Counted from the first letter of the stretch, positions 19,835 to 29,522 are shown. The stretch: DNA of 64,000 bases from JAHEDH01 sp963745865 (GCA_963745865.1 CAVUYZ010000002.1:124001-188000), one strand, 5' to 3'. Notes: generated by a model from the letters alone, not told the origin. Numbers and translations: made by a program.

Positions 19835-20934
19835 GGCGCCCGCTGACTCCAGCCGGTGTCGTCGTGGCCAAGATCGGATCGTCCTCCTTGACCACGGCAG
19901 GGCTGACCATCAACGATGAGCGAATCTTCCAGGTGGTGCGCCAGGTCGCCGCATCCTGGCGTTCGGGGCATCCGACGGTCCTCGTGACGTCCGGTGCCGT
20001 CGCGGCCGGTCTGGGGGCGCTCGGGGCCGCCAGACGCCCGACGGACGTCCCGGGGCTGCAAGTTGCTGCCGCTGTCGGCCAGGGACGCTTGATGGAGCGG
20101 TATACCAGGGCGTTCGCCGCAGAGGGTCGGATCGCCGGACAGATCCTCTTGACCAAGTCGGTTCTCGCCGATCGTGACCAATACCTCCATGCTCGCCGTG
20201 CGCTCGAGCGAATGCTCGAAGACGGCGTCGTGCCGATCGTCAACGAGAACGACACCGTGGCGGTCGAAGAGCTCAGATTGGGCGACAACGACCGGATGGC
20301 GGCACTCGTTGCACACCTGGTTCACGCGGAGCTGCTCGTGCTCCTCACCGATACCGCCGGCCTACTGACAGCCGACCCACGCGTCGACGAATCAGCCACG
20401 CTGCTCACCGAGATCTCGCACACCGACACGCTGCTCGACGAGCTGAGTCGAGCCCCGTCCGGACCGATCGGTTCGGGTGGCATCGGTTCGAAGGTTGCCG
20501 CTGCTCGCATGGCTGCATGGTCGGGCATCCCGACCGTCATCGGCCCGGCATCGGATGATGACGCGATATCGAAGTCGGCGGCAGGTGAGGACTTCGGGAC
20601 GTGGGTCGACCCCAGACACGAGCGGCTGCCTGCCAGGAAACTGTGGATCGCCTTCGGTCAGCCGTCGGAGGGATCGGTGGTGATCGACGAGGGGGCCGTC
20701 GCCGCGTTGACCGCAAACGGGCGATCACTGCTCGCCGTTGGCGTCCGGCGGGTCGAGGGCGACTTTCGTGCGGGGTCGGCCGTCGAGATCACCGCGCTCG
20801 ACGGCGGATTCGTCGGCAAGGGGATCGCTCGCATGTCATCGGCGGAGTTGGGTGAAGCGCTCGGAGACGGCGGAGTCGAACAGGGTCAGGTGGTCGTCCA
20901 CCGAGACGACCTCGTGGTGATGTTCGAAGACTGA
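19831..20934 (+). CDS. proB: Glutamate 5-kinase
   Basis: First enzyme of proline synthesis; phosphorylates glutamate with ATP. The amino-acid-kinase fold spans about residues 1-255 with VVAKIGSSSL, VTSGAVAAGLGALG and NENDTVAVEELRLGDND. A C-terminal PUA domain (about 275-357) is present, as in most bacterial ProB. It is coupled to obg by a four-base overlap. proA, often next door, is not here; the following genes are convergent trkHA. Confidence 0.95.
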   Translation: MRRPLTPAGVVVAKIGSSSLTTAGLTINDERIFQVVRQVAASWRSGHPTVLVTSGAVAAGLGALGAARRPTDVPGLQVAAAVGQGRLMERYTRAFAAEGRIAGQILLTKSVLADRDQYLHARRALERMLEDGVVPIVNENDTVAVEELRLGDNDRMAALVAHLVHAELLVLLTDTAGLLTADPRVDESATLLTEISHTDTLLDELSRAPSGPIGSGGIGSKVAAARMAAWSGIPTVIGPASDDDAISKSAAGEDFGTWVDPRHERLPARKLWIAFGQPSEGSVVIDEGAVAALTANGRSLLAVGVRRVEGDFRAGSAVEITALDGGFVGKGIARMSSAELGEALGDGGVEQGQVVVHRDDLVVMFED

Positions 20935-20972
20935 CCGGGTCCGTGGACGTGTCGCAGACGTCGCGACGGGCT

Positions 20973-22466
20973 TCACCGCTTCCAGAGATCGCGTGTGAAG
21001 AGGAGCAGTACGGGGAAGATCTCGAGCCGACCCACGATCATGAGGACCGCCAGCAGGGTCCGCCCCACGATCGGGATCGCCAAATAGTTCTCGACCGGCC
21101 CGACGTCGCCCAGACCAGGCCCGATGTTCCCGATCGAGGCGGCAACCGCACTGACCGAGGTGATGAGATCGAGGTCCTCGCTGATGTTGGCGTCGATGAA
21201 CGAGATCAGGAAGGTCGAGACCAGGAACAACGTGATGTAGAAGAGGAAGAAGCTCTGGACGCTCTCCACGACATCGTCTCGCACCCGGTCCTTGCCGAAC
21301 CGTGTGATGAGGACGGCTTTGGGATGGACGATTCTCCGCAGATCGGCGAGTGCCGCCTTCGCCAGGATCCCGATCCGGAACGTCTTGATCCCACCCGCCG
21401 TGGAGCCCGCCATCCCGCCGAGGAGCATCAGGCCGATGACCAGAACCTGGAGGGCCGGACGCCACGCCCCGAAGTCCGCTGTGGCGAAGCCGGTGGTCGT
21501 GATGAGCGAACCGGCCGTGAAGGCGGCGTCTCGGAGCGCATCGGAGAAGGCGATACCCGGCTCGAGCAATCCGCCGGTGATGAGAACCACGGCACCGAAG
21601 AACAGCATCGAGTAGAGGCCGAACTCGGCGCTGCGGAGATACGCCCGTGGATCACGCAACGCCCGGAAGTGGAGCGCGAACGAGGCTCCTGCGACGAACA
21701 TGAAGAAGGCGATGACCCATTGGGTGTACGCGCTGAAACCGTCGATCGAGGTGGCGACGGTGCCGAACCCGCCGGTCGACATCGTGGTCATCGAGTGGTT
21801 CACCGCCTCGAACACGTCCATGTCGCCGACCCACAGCAGCGCGACCTCGATGACGGTGAGCCCCGCATAGACCCACCAGAGTCGTTTCGCCGTCTCCTGG
21901 AACCGGGGAGTCAGCCTGTCCGGCGTCGGGCCCGGTGACTCGGCCCGAGCCAGTTGGACCCCTCCCACGCCGAGCAGCGGCAAGATGGCGATCGACAGCA
22001 CGATGACACCCATGCCGCCGATCCATTGCGTCGTCGACCGCCAGAACAGCACGCCCTTCGACAGCGCCGCGGGGTCCGGCAGGATGGAGGCGCCCGTCGT
22101 GGTGAACCCCGATGCTGTCTCGAAGAATGCGTCGAGGAAGTGACCGATGTCGTTGGTCATGATGAACGGCAGTGTTCCGAAGATCGACATCACGAACCAC
22201 GCCAGCCCGACGGCTGCAAAACCCTCCTTGGTGGTGAGTATCCCGGATCGGCCGAAGACCTTCCAGCCGAGTGCTCCTGCCCCCATCGTGACGAGTGCCG
22301 CCGCGAGGATCATCCAGACATCCGATTCGCGATACATCGCCGATACGAGCGCCGCGGGCAGCATCGCCGCTCCTGATGCAGAGACGACCGCACCGATGAT
22401 GAAGAGAAGTCGGCGTGCCATTGCCGGTCGACCGGTCGACTCCCGCATCCGCGGCGAGATGTTCAT
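20973..22466 (-). CDS. trkH: Trk-type potassium channel subunit TrkH
   Basis: K+-conducting membrane subunit. The 497 residues show about ten helices and the four pore-loop repeats, including FFETASGFTTTGASIL, NHSMTTMSTGGFGTV, SLITTTGFATADF and a last ASIGNIGPGLGDVG. The ATG at 22466 overlaps the trkA stop by four bases (ATGA), fixing the start and coupling translation. A longer upstream extension lies inside trkA and is rejected. Confidence 0.95.
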   Translation of the reverse strand: MNISPRMRESTGRPAMARRLLFIIGAVVSASGAAMLPAALVSAMYRESDVWMILAAALVTMGAGALGWKVFGRSGILTTKEGFAAVGLAWFVMSIFGTLPFIMTNDIGHFLDAFFETASGFTTTGASILPDPAALSKGVLFWRSTTQWIGGMGVIVLSIAILPLLGVGGVQLARAESPGPTPDRLTPRFQETAKRLWWVYAGLTVIEVALLWVGDMDVFEAVNHSMTTMSTGGFGTVATSIDGFSAYTQWVIAFFMFVAGASFALHFRALRDPRAYLRSAEFGLYSMLFFGAVVLITGGLLEPGIAFSDALRDAAFTAGSLITTTGFATADFGAWRPALQVLVIGLMLLGGMAGSTAGGIKTFRIGILAKAALADLRRIVHPKAVLITRFGKDRVRDDVVESVQSFFLFYITLFLVSTFLISFIDANISEDLDLITSVSAVAASIGNIGPGLGDVGPVENYLAIPIVGRTLLAVLMIVGRLEIFPVLLLFTRDLWKR

Positions 22467-23797
22467 AGCTGGATGAAGAGCTGTTCGACCGTCTCGATCG
22501 AGTCGGGCATGGAGAACAGGATGACTCGGTCCCCGGCTTCGATGGTGCTGATCCCCGACGGAACGAAGGTCTCGCCATTGCGGAGCACCCCGCCGATCAC
22601 GGCGTCCTTCGGCATGTGGAGGTCCACGACGGATCTGCCGACTGCCGGCGAGTTCGCGGCCACCTCGAGCTCGATCGCTTCTGCGTCGGTGTCCTTGAAC
22701 GTCACCACAGAGTGGATTCGTCCTCTTCGAACGAACCGGAGGATCGCGCCTGCCGCGATGAGCCGGCTCGAGACTGCGGTGTCGATGCCGGTTCCGGCGA
22801 GGAGATTCACGTATTCGATCCGGTTGAACCGAGCGACCGTCGATGATGCACCCGTTGCCTTGCCGAGGAGACATCCGAGGATGTTGACCTCATCCCACCC
22901 CGTGAGTGCCAACACGGCGTCGCGGTCGTCGAGGTTGAGATTCTTCAACGTGTCCGGATGGACCGGATCGTCGCAGATCACCAGCACCCGTGCTTGGCGT
23001 TCTGCGATCTTGCGACATCGAGCAGGGTCCTGATCGATGACGATGACCTCGTAACCCTCGGCCGTCAGGTTGGCTGCGGTCAACTCGGCCAGCCGCGTCG
23101 CACCGAGGATGATCACGCGTCTGATGATGTGGTGCCTGACGCCGATGAGGTCGGTCACCCGATCGACGTCCTCGGTGGCCACCATCACCAGGGCATGGTC
23201 TCCTGCTTCGATGACGGTGTCGCCGTGGGCGACGATCGTCTCACCGAGTCGCACGATCGCGGCGATGACCCAGTCGAACTCGCGTCGAGCCGCCCGAAGC
23301 TGGTTCAGCGGTTTCCCGACCAGATACGAGGCGGGCGGGACCGTCGCTCCGACGAGCGAGAGCGAGCCCGCCCCGAACTCGACGAGCTCGGACACCCCGG
23401 ATTGTCTCACCAGGCTCACGAGTTCCGCCGCAGCGGCTTCACCCGGATCGATCACGAAGTCGACCTCGAGTCCGGCGATCGCTTCGCGCATATCCGGGTC
23501 CTCGACACGGGCGACGGTGCGCTTGACCCCGAGCTCGGCACCGACATGACAGGCGAGCACGTTCGCTCCGTCCGAGTTGGAGACGGCGATCAGGAGGTCG
23601 GATCTCTGGACGCCAGCTTCCTGGAGAACGGTGGGGCTTGCTCCGTTCCCGGTGATCACGAGAGCATCGATTCGGTCTTGCAGCTCGGCGGCTCGGGTCT
23701 CGTCGTCCTCGATGACGACGACATCCTGGCCCTCCGCAGAAAGGCGTTCGGCGAGATAGGAGCCGACGGCCCCTGCGCCAACGATGACGATTCTCAT
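22463..23797 (-). CDS. trkA: Trk potassium-uptake regulatory subunit TrkA
   Basis: Cytosolic NAD-binding ring that gates TrkH. Two RCK repeats are present: the first begins MRIVIVGAGAVGSYLAERLS and the second begins near residue 228 (VIILGATRLAELTAANL), each with a C-terminal RCK_C segment (SLVGATVPPASYLVG, NSPAVGRSVVDLHMP). The 444-aa two-repeat form matches E. coli-type TrkA. It is first in a two-gene operon with trkH and diverges from the MoxR gene. Confidence 0.95.
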   Translation of the reverse strand: MRIVIVGAGAVGSYLAERLSAEGQDVVVIEDDETRAAELQDRIDALVITGNGASPTVLQEAGVQRSDLLIAVSNSDGANVLACHVGAELGVKRTVARVEDPDMREAIAGLEVDFVIDPGEAAAAELVSLVRQSGVSELVEFGAGSLSLVGATVPPASYLVGKPLNQLRAARREFDWVIAAIVRLGETIVAHGDTVIEAGDHALVMVATEDVDRVTDLIGVRHHIIRRVIILGATRLAELTAANLTAEGYEVIVIDQDPARCRKIAERQARVLVICDDPVHPDTLKNLNLDDRDAVLALTGWDEVNILGCLLGKATGASSTVARFNRIEYVNLLAGTGIDTAVSSRLIAAGAILRFVRRGRIHSVVTFKDTDAEAIELEVAANSPAVGRSVVDLHMPKDAVIGGVLRNGETFVPSGISTIEAGDRVILFSMPDSIETVEQLFIQL

Positions 23798-23935
23798 AGA
23801 TCAGTCCACACGATCGGATCAGGATACGCCGGTGGGATGCCCGGCTCTACACGCCGCTCCCCGGACGAACGTGGAGCCTGTCACCGATCCACTTACACTT
23901 CGGGAGTTCACGCACCGACCGCTCCGGAGTGCCAC

Positions 23936-24802
23936 ATGACCCTCGACCGCTTCGATTCGCCCTCGGCCCTCGCCGAGGCACTTCGTTCTGTCTCGTATCT
24001 CCCCGATGATCGCATCTCCCAAGTCGCGTTCCTGGCAGCAGCTCTCGGCAAGCCGGTGTTGGTCGAAGGTCCTGCTGGAGTGGGCAAGACCGAACTTGCC
24101 AAGGCGCTGGCCATGGTGACAGGTCGCAAATTGATCCGCCTGCAGTGTTACGAGGGGCTCGACGAGTCCCGGGCGCTGTACGAGTGGAACTACAAGAAGC
24201 AGCTTCTCAGAATCCAGGCCGATGAGGGTCACGACTGGTCCGAGATCGAGGACGACATCTTCTCCGAGGACTTCCTCCTGGCACGCCCCCTCCTCGAGGC
24301 GATCCGCTCGGAGGAGCCGGTGGTCCTGCTCATCGATGAGATCGATCGCGTCGAGATGGAAACCGAGGCCCTCCTCCTCGAGGTGTTGTCGGACTTCCAG
24401 GTCTCGATCCCCGAGTTGGGCACCGTCACTGCCAAGACGCAGCCACTGGTGATTCTGACGTCCAACAACACCCGGGAGCTGTCTGAGGCGCTGAAGCGGC
24501 GTTGTCTCTTCCTGCACATCTCGTATCCGACCCCCGAGCGTGAACGGGAAATTCTCCTCGCCCGAATCCCGGAACTGCCGGAGCGCCTCGCCGGCGAGAT
24601 CGCCCGTGTGGCGCGCTCGGTGCGGGCGATGGATCTCAAGAAGGCACCGTCGATCTCCGAGACGATCGACTGGGCTCGAACACTCCTCGCGCTGGGGATC
24701 GAACATGTCGACACCAACGTGGTGCAGGAGACGATCCACGTGTTCCTCAAGTACCAGGCGGACATCGATCGGGCGCTCAAAGAGTTCTCGACGGTGGAGT
24801 GA
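23936..24802 (+). CDS. MoxR-family AAA+ ATPase
   Basis: Chaperone-type ATPase. Walker A GPAGVGKTELAKALA, Walker B VVLLIDEIDRVE, sensor VILTSNNTRELSEALKRRC and the MoxR lid are present in 288 aa. It is followed by a VWA-domain protein four bases later, the classic MoxR-VWA pairing. CoxD/CoxE in CO-dehydrogenase clusters are the closest named models, but no cox genes are near, so the client is unknown. The ATG at 23936 is supported by alignment of the N terminus; no strong SD is seen. Confidence 0.9.
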   Translation: MTLDRFDSPSALAEALRSVSYLPDDRISQVAFLAAALGKPVLVEGPAGVGKTELAKALAMVTGRKLIRLQCYEGLDESRALYEWNYKKQLLRIQADEGHDWSEIEDDIFSEDFLLARPLLEAIRSEEPVVLLIDEIDRVEMETEALLLEVLSDFQVSIPELGTVTAKTQPLVILTSNNTRELSEALKRRCLFLHISYPTPEREREILLARIPELPERLAGEIARVARSVRAMDLKKAPSISETIDWARTLLALGIEHVDTNVVQETIHVFLKYQADIDRALKEFSTVE

Positions 24803-24806
24803 TCGC

Positions 24807-26310
24807 GTGCTCTCACTGATGACGGCGTTCGTCGAGGAGCTCCGGGTCGTCGGTGTCCCCGTCTCGATGGTCGAGACCCTCGACGCGATGAAGGCGACCG
24901 AGCATGTCGACCTGGCGGATCGCGGGGCGTTCAAAGAGGCTCTTCGCGCGACCCTGGTCAAGAACAGTCGCCACGAAGGTGCGTTCGACACGGCGTTCGA
25001 GGTGTTCTTCGCAGACCGGAGTCGGACGCTCAGCCTGGGAGCCGGAGGAGCAGACCGAGTCGCAGGCGCAAGGGCAGTCGGACGGAGCCGAGAGTGGTGG
25101 GGGCGGCTCATCACGCGACCTGCAGGACTTGATCGAGTCTCTGTTCAACGCTCTTGCACAGCAGGACTTCTCCCAACTCAGGCAGTCGGCTCGCGACGCC
25201 ATCGACGATCTCGCCGGGATGGAACCCGGTCGACCGGTCGGAGGGACCTACTACCTCTACCGGACGCTCCGTCAACTCGACATCGACGCACTGGAGCAGC
25301 GGTTGCTCGAAGCCATGATGGCCGAGCAACCCGATCTCGACGACCTCGAGCAGCGGCTCATCACCGAGGAGGTGGCCGGACGGATCGAGCGACTTCGCGA
25401 GGAGTTGTCGGAGGAGATCAGGCGACGTCTCGTCGAAGACCGCGGTCACGAGGCGGTGGCGAAGACCCTGCGGAAGCCACTCACCGAAGAGTTGGACCTG
25501 ATGCACGCCACCCGGCATGATCTCCGATCGATCGAAGAGGTCGTTGAGCCGCTCACCAGGAAACTCGCCGCCCGACTGGCACAGAAGCGACGTAACCAGA
25601 ACCGGGGTCGCCTCGACTTCCGCAAGACCGTTCGGAGCTCATTGGGATCGGGCGGAGTGCCGATCGAGCCGAAGTTCAGGAACAAGCGACCGCACAAACC
25701 TGAGCTCTTCCTGATCTGTGACGTCTCCGGTTCGATGGCCACGTTCGCTCGATTCACCCTCCAATTCACCTATGCGATGGCGAACCAATTCTCTCGGCTT
25801 CGTGCCTTTGTTTTCGTGGATGCGGTCGATGAGGTGACCGACTTCCTGAAGCCGGGATCCGACTTCAAGGACGCCCTGGCCCGAATTTCAACGGAGGCCG
25901 ACGTGGTCTGGCTCGACGGCCACTCCGATTACGGCCATGCGCTCGAGCAGTTCATGTCGAGATACGGGCGGGAGCTCACTCCCCGTTCGACCGTCATCGT
26001 CACAGGCGATGCCCGGAACAACTACCGGGAGCCGAGAGAGGCGTATCTCGCCCAGATCTCCGAACGATCCAAGCATCTCTACTGGTTGAATCCCGAGCCC
26101 ACGAGCTATTGGGACAGTGGTGATTCGGTGATGGGACGCTACGCGAAGTACTGCGACGAGGTGTTCGAAGTTCGGAATCTGAAGCAATTGGAGGCTTTCG
26201 TCGAAACAATCGCGGTCGAGCGACATACAATCCGTCGCAGCGCAGTGGCTCCCGGGGCCAACCGAGACTCACACACATATTCGAAGAATTCCCTCAACTA
26301 CACACCGTGA
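24807..26310 (+). CDS. CoxE-like VWA-domain protein, one +1 frameshift
   Basis: Partner of the upstream MoxR ATPase. The N-terminal 70 or so residues (MTAFVEELRVVGVPVSMVET...) are in one frame and the rest, from about 25020, in the next frame (+1). The second part has a charged helical region and a C-terminal VWA domain with the MIDAS motif CDVSGSMATF, the second MIDAS Thr region and VTGDARNNYREP, as in CoxE/YehP-like proteins. GTG at 24807 or ATG at 24819 starts it. MoxR-VWA pairs usually load metal cofactors or remodel complexes. The frameshift falls in a low-complexity linker, so its exact base cannot be placed. Confidence 0.82.
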
Positions 26311-26328
26311 CGTGACGAGAGGTACACC

Positions 26329-26694
26329 GTGGGACAACGAATTCTTGTCATAGAAGACTCAGCAGTGATCCGCCGGCTGATCGAAGTCTGCCTCCGGGCC
26401 GCCGATCTGGAGATCCTCATGCGTGAGGACGGACCGACCGGCTTGGACGCAGTGCGGACTGAATCGCCTGATCTGCTGGTCCTCGACATCGGTCTCCCCG
26501 GCATGGATGGATGGCAGGTCCTCGACCACATCCGCAGCGATCAGGCGACCCGATCGCTCCCCGTCGTCGTGCTGACCGCCCACGCCGAGGAAGAGTCTCG
26601 ACGCCGTGCCGACGAGGGTGGCGCCGACGCGTTCGTCACCAAGCCGTTCCAGCCCAACGACTTCCGTCAGACAGTCCTCGACCTCCTCGCATAA
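26329..26694 (+). CDS. Single-domain response regulator (CheY-like receiver)
   Basis: Receiver domain alone, 121 aa. The phospho-acceptor is D53 in LLVLDIGLPG, with acidic pocket E9/D10, T83 and K105 (FVTKPF). No output domain or neighbouring histidine kinase is present, so its partner is unknown. GTG at 26329 follows a purine-rich GACGAGAGG. It lies 18 bases after the VWA gene and may share its transcript. Confidence 0.92.
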   Translation: MGQRILVIEDSAVIRRLIEVCLRAADLEILMREDGPTGLDAVRTESPDLLVLDIGLPGMDGWQVLDHIRSDQATRSLPVVVLTAHAEEESRRRADEGGADAFVTKPFQPNDFRQTVLDLLA

Positions 26695-26792
26695 CTCGCT
26701 CTGCTCGACCCCTTGGCTTGGTGATGCAGCGTTTACCTCGGCCGTGGCGGCCTCGTCAAATCCCCCGTTGCGCTTGTCTCGACGTCATGAGT

Positions 26793-26942
26793 CGTTTGTT
26801 CCTCCGGCGGGAGGGGTTGTACACGAACCAACGAATGCACTTGTTCTGGCTTCGATCATTGTTTGTCCCTCCGGCGGGGGGACGGGGTTCGTCCTACGAA
26901 CCCAGGGGGCGTTGTCGCGGATCCCCCGGCGAACTCAGGGGG
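26793..26942. repeat. Hairpin-forming repeats, inverted copy (cluster B)
   Basis: Two GTTTGTYCCTCCGGCGG units (26793-26813, 26861-26883) and a GGGTTCGTCCTACGAACCC hairpin (26885-26903) followed by AGGGGGCGTTGTCG. The order and sequence are the reverse complement of the units in cluster A at 2521-2795. It fills the gap between the response regulator and the 3' end of the convergent gap gene, so it might also end transcription from both sides. Bases 26695-26792 show nothing recognisable. Confidence 0.7.
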
Positions 26943-27959
26943 CTAGGCCGGGATCAGCTCTGCCATTCGGTCGATCAGGTCGACGACTCGGTTCGAGTAG
27001 CCCCACTCGTTGTCGTACCAGCTGAGGACCTTCACCAGATTCCCACCCAGGACCTGAGTCGATTCGGCATCGAAGATCGAGGAGTGGGGGTTGCCGATGA
27101 TGTCGGTGGACACCAGCGGAACTTCCGAGTACTGGAGGATGCCCTTCAGCGGGCCGTCGGCGGCAGCCTTGACCGCGGCGTTGATGCTCTCGACGGTGAC
27201 ATCGGACTCGAGTTCGACCACGAGGTCGACCGTCGACCCATCTGGGACCGGGACGCGCATCGCCATGCCGTCGAGCTTGCCCTCGAGCCGAGGCAGGACC
27301 TGGCCGACCGCCGCGGCGGCTCCGGTGGTGGTGGGGATGATGTTCTCGGTCGCGGCCCGGCTGCGGCGAAGGTCCTTGTGGGGGACGTCGGCCAACCGCT
27401 GGTCGTTGGTGTAGGCGTGGACGGTCGTCATCACACCCCGAGTGATTCCGAACGCGTCGTCGAGGACCTTTGCGAGCGGGGCCAGGCAATTCGTCGTGCA
27501 CGATGCGTTCGAGACGATCACGTCGCTGGCATCGAGCTCCTGGTCGTTCACACCGAGCACCACCATCTCGTCGACCGAGCCCTTGGGGGGCACCGTCAGG
27601 ATGACTCGCTTGGCGCCGGCGTCGATGTGGGGCTGCAGCTTGGCGCGGTCACGGAACACGCCGGTGGCCTCGATCACGATATCGACATCGAGCTCTGCCC
27701 AGGGGAGATCTGCAGGGTTGCGCTCCATGAGCATCTTCACCGAATGGCGACCAACAGTCATGGTCCCGTCGCTCACCGTGGGATGGACGTCGAGATGACC
27801 CATGACCGAGTCGTACTCGAGGAGGTAGGCGAGGATGTCGTCGTCTGCGAGGTCGTTGATCGCAACTACCTCGACGTCGGGGTTGTCGCGTTTGAGGATG
27901 ATCCTGAAGACGTTTCGGCCGATGCGGCCGAACCCGTTGATTGCGACTCGAGTGGTCAT
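26943..27959 (-). CDS. gap: Glyceraldehyde-3-phosphate dehydrogenase, canonical
   Basis: Oxidises glyceraldehyde-3-phosphate to 1,3-bisphosphoglycerate with NAD+. The Rossmann motif INGFGRIGRN, the NAD-selecting Asp (INDL, D36), the catalytic Cys154 in NASCTTNC, the catalytic His181 (TTVHAYTNDQ), the phosphate-site residues T210-G213 (PTTTGAA) and R235 (MRVPVPDGS) are all present. Length 338 aa. Its ATG overlaps the stop of the upstream GAPDH-like gene by four bases. No pgk or tpi gene is adjacent. Confidence 0.96.
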   Translation of the reverse strand: MTTRVAINGFGRIGRNVFRIILKRDNPDVEVVAINDLADDDILAYLLEYDSVMGHLDVHPTVSDGTMTVGRHSVKMLMERNPADLPWAELDVDIVIEATGVFRDRAKLQPHIDAGAKRVILTVPPKGSVDEMVVLGVNDQELDASDVIVSNASCTTNCLAPLAKVLDDAFGITRGVMTTVHAYTNDQRLADVPHKDLRRSRAATENIIPTTTGAAAAVGQVLPRLEGKLDGMAMRVPVPDGSTVDLVVELESDVTVESINAAVKAAADGPLKGILQYSEVPLVSTDIIGNPHSSIFDAESTQVLGGNLVKVLSWYDNEWGYSNRVVDLIDRMAELIPA

Positions 27960-28981
27960 GCGGATGCTCCTTGCAGTGTGTCGGCCATGAGCTCGGCGAC
28001 CTCGATGAGGCGGGTGGTGTAGCCCCAGCCGTTGTTGTACCAGGTGATGGTCTTGACCAGCGTGTCGCTCATCACCATCGTCGCCAGGCTGTCGAAGACC
28101 GCCGACTCCGGCTCCATTCTCACATCTGATGAAACGATCGGATCGGTGTTGTATTCCAGGATGCCTGCGTATACGCCTTCGGACGCGCTCTTGATGGCTG
28201 CGTTGACTTCGTCGACGGTCGTCGGCGTCGCAACGTAGGCCACGAGGTCGATGGTCGAACCGTCCGCGACGGGCACGTTGAGAGCCTGTCCGCTCAGCTT
28301 GCCGGCGAACTCGGGCATCACCGCGACGAGAATGTCTGCGGAGTTGGTCGGGCCGGGGATGATGTTCTCGCCTGCGGCCCGACTCTGCCGGAACCCCTCG
28401 GTCGGAACGTCCGCAAGGCGCTGGGAGTTCGTCATCGCATGCACCGTCGTGAAGAAGGCCCGCTCGATCCCGAACGACGCATCGAGCGTCTTGAGGATCG
28501 GGGCGAGGGCGTTCGACGTGTTCGAGCCGAGCGCCACGACGTGGGTGTCTGCGGTCAGGATCTCGTCGTTGACGCCCTTCAGGAGGAGAGGAACCGGTGA
28601 GCCCTGCTCGGGAGTGGACGCAAGGATGACCTTCTTCGCGCCGCGGTCGAGGTGCTTCTGGAGGTGCTCAGCCGTGCGGTACTTTCCCACGGCCTGTACC
28701 ACGATGTCGACGTCGTAGTCGCTCCAGTTGGCGTCGCCCGGTTCGCGTGCCGAGATGAACGGGATCTTCCGTCCGTTGAGGAAGATGCTGTCTCCCTCCA
28801 TCTCGATCGGGACGGGGAAGCGCCCGTAGATCGAGTCGTATTTCAACAGGTATGTGAGGCCTTCGGGGTCGTCGATGTCGGCGATGACGGCTACTTCGAG
28901 GTCGGGGTGATCGGTGAGCATTCGGAAGACGTTCTTCCCGATGCGCCCGAAACCCATGAGACCCAGGCGTGTCTTGCTCAT
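27956..28981 (-). CDS. GAPDH-like protein lacking the catalytic Cys
   Basis: A full-length (341 aa) GAPDH homolog, intact over its whole frame. The nucleotide fold (MGFGRIGKN, the NAD Asp at 35) and His181 (TTVHAMTNSQ) are kept. Position 154 is Asn, not Cys (GSNTSNALAP); the second Cys is Ala; the Thr/Gly phosphate loop reads PGPTNSA; and R235 is Asn (ALNVPVADGS). A thioacyl intermediate is therefore impossible and phosphate binding is doubtful, so this is unlikely to be GAPDH or erythrose-4-phosphate dehydrogenase. It is the first gene of a coupled pair with canonical gap (four-base overlap). A structural or regulatory subunit in mixed tetramers is one idea. True function is unknown. Confidence 0.85.
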   Translation of the reverse strand: MSKTRLGLMGFGRIGKNVFRMLTDHPDLEVAVIADIDDPEGLTYLLKYDSIYGRFPVPIEMEGDSIFLNGRKIPFISAREPGDANWSDYDVDIVVQAVGKYRTAEHLQKHLDRGAKKVILASTPEQGSPVPLLLKGVNDEILTADTHVVALGSNTSNALAPILKTLDASFGIERAFFTTVHAMTNSQRLADVPTEGFRQSRAAGENIIPGPTNSADILVAVMPEFAGKLSGQALNVPVADGSTIDLVAYVATPTTVDEVNAAIKSASEGVYAGILEYNTDPIVSSDVRMEPESAVFDSLATMVMSDTLVKTITWYNNGWGYTTRLIEVAELMADTLQGASA

Positions 28982-29098
28982 GTTGTTCCTCAGTCGTTGT
29001 GTTCTGGTCGAAACCTAGTCGCCGTCGGTGTTGTGCGCCGTTGCCGGAAGATGAACAAGGGTCTTCTGCCGAGGCGCTCCCGTTCGTAGGTTGACGGC

Positions 29099-29522
29099 GT
29101 GATCCGCTCTCTCGTTCTCGCCGTATGTCTGCTGACAGCTCCTGTCTCGTCTCCCGTCGGGATCGGCTTCGCACCTGGTGACGGATTCGACGGGCATTGG
29201 GGGGTCGATCTGTCCGTTCCTTTCGGTACGCCGGTGGCAGCGCCAGCTCGATGGCCTGGTCACCTTCGCCGGTTCAGTTGCCGGAATGCGATCGGTCACG
29301 CTGGATCATGGCGGAGGTCTCCGAACCTCGGTCTCGTACCTGTCTGAGATCTCGGTCGTCGTTGGGCAACGGGTTCGCTCGGGAGACCCCGTCGGACGAG
29401 CCGGACAGCCCCACGGCGTCCCCGGAGTGCACCTGTCGGCGCGGCTCGCTGGAACGTACGTGGACCCCGAGCCGCTGCTCGACTGTCTCGACGGTGTGAT
29501 CCGTCTGGTGCTCGATCGGTAG
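29099..29522 (+). CDS. Degenerate M23 (LytM-like) exported protein, one +1 frameshift
   Basis: GTG at 29099 opens a short signal peptide (MIRSLVLAVCLLTAPVSS), then FDGHWGVDLSVPFGTPVAAPA. The frame shifts by +1 near 29252 (skipping C at a CGA codon) and continues DGLVTFAGSVAGMRSVTLDHGGG to the stop before nadD. The layout is that of an M23 endopeptidase/LytM domain. However, the usual HLHFE motif reads HLSAR and the YAHL histidine is gone, so zinc-dependent catalysis is unlikely. It may be a non-catalytic activator, or a decaying gene. Confidence 0.62.

Noticed and set aside
20973..22874. Longer TrkH starting inside trkA
   Set aside because: The extra N terminus is trkA read out of frame; the ATGA overlap at 22463-22466 gives a normal start.
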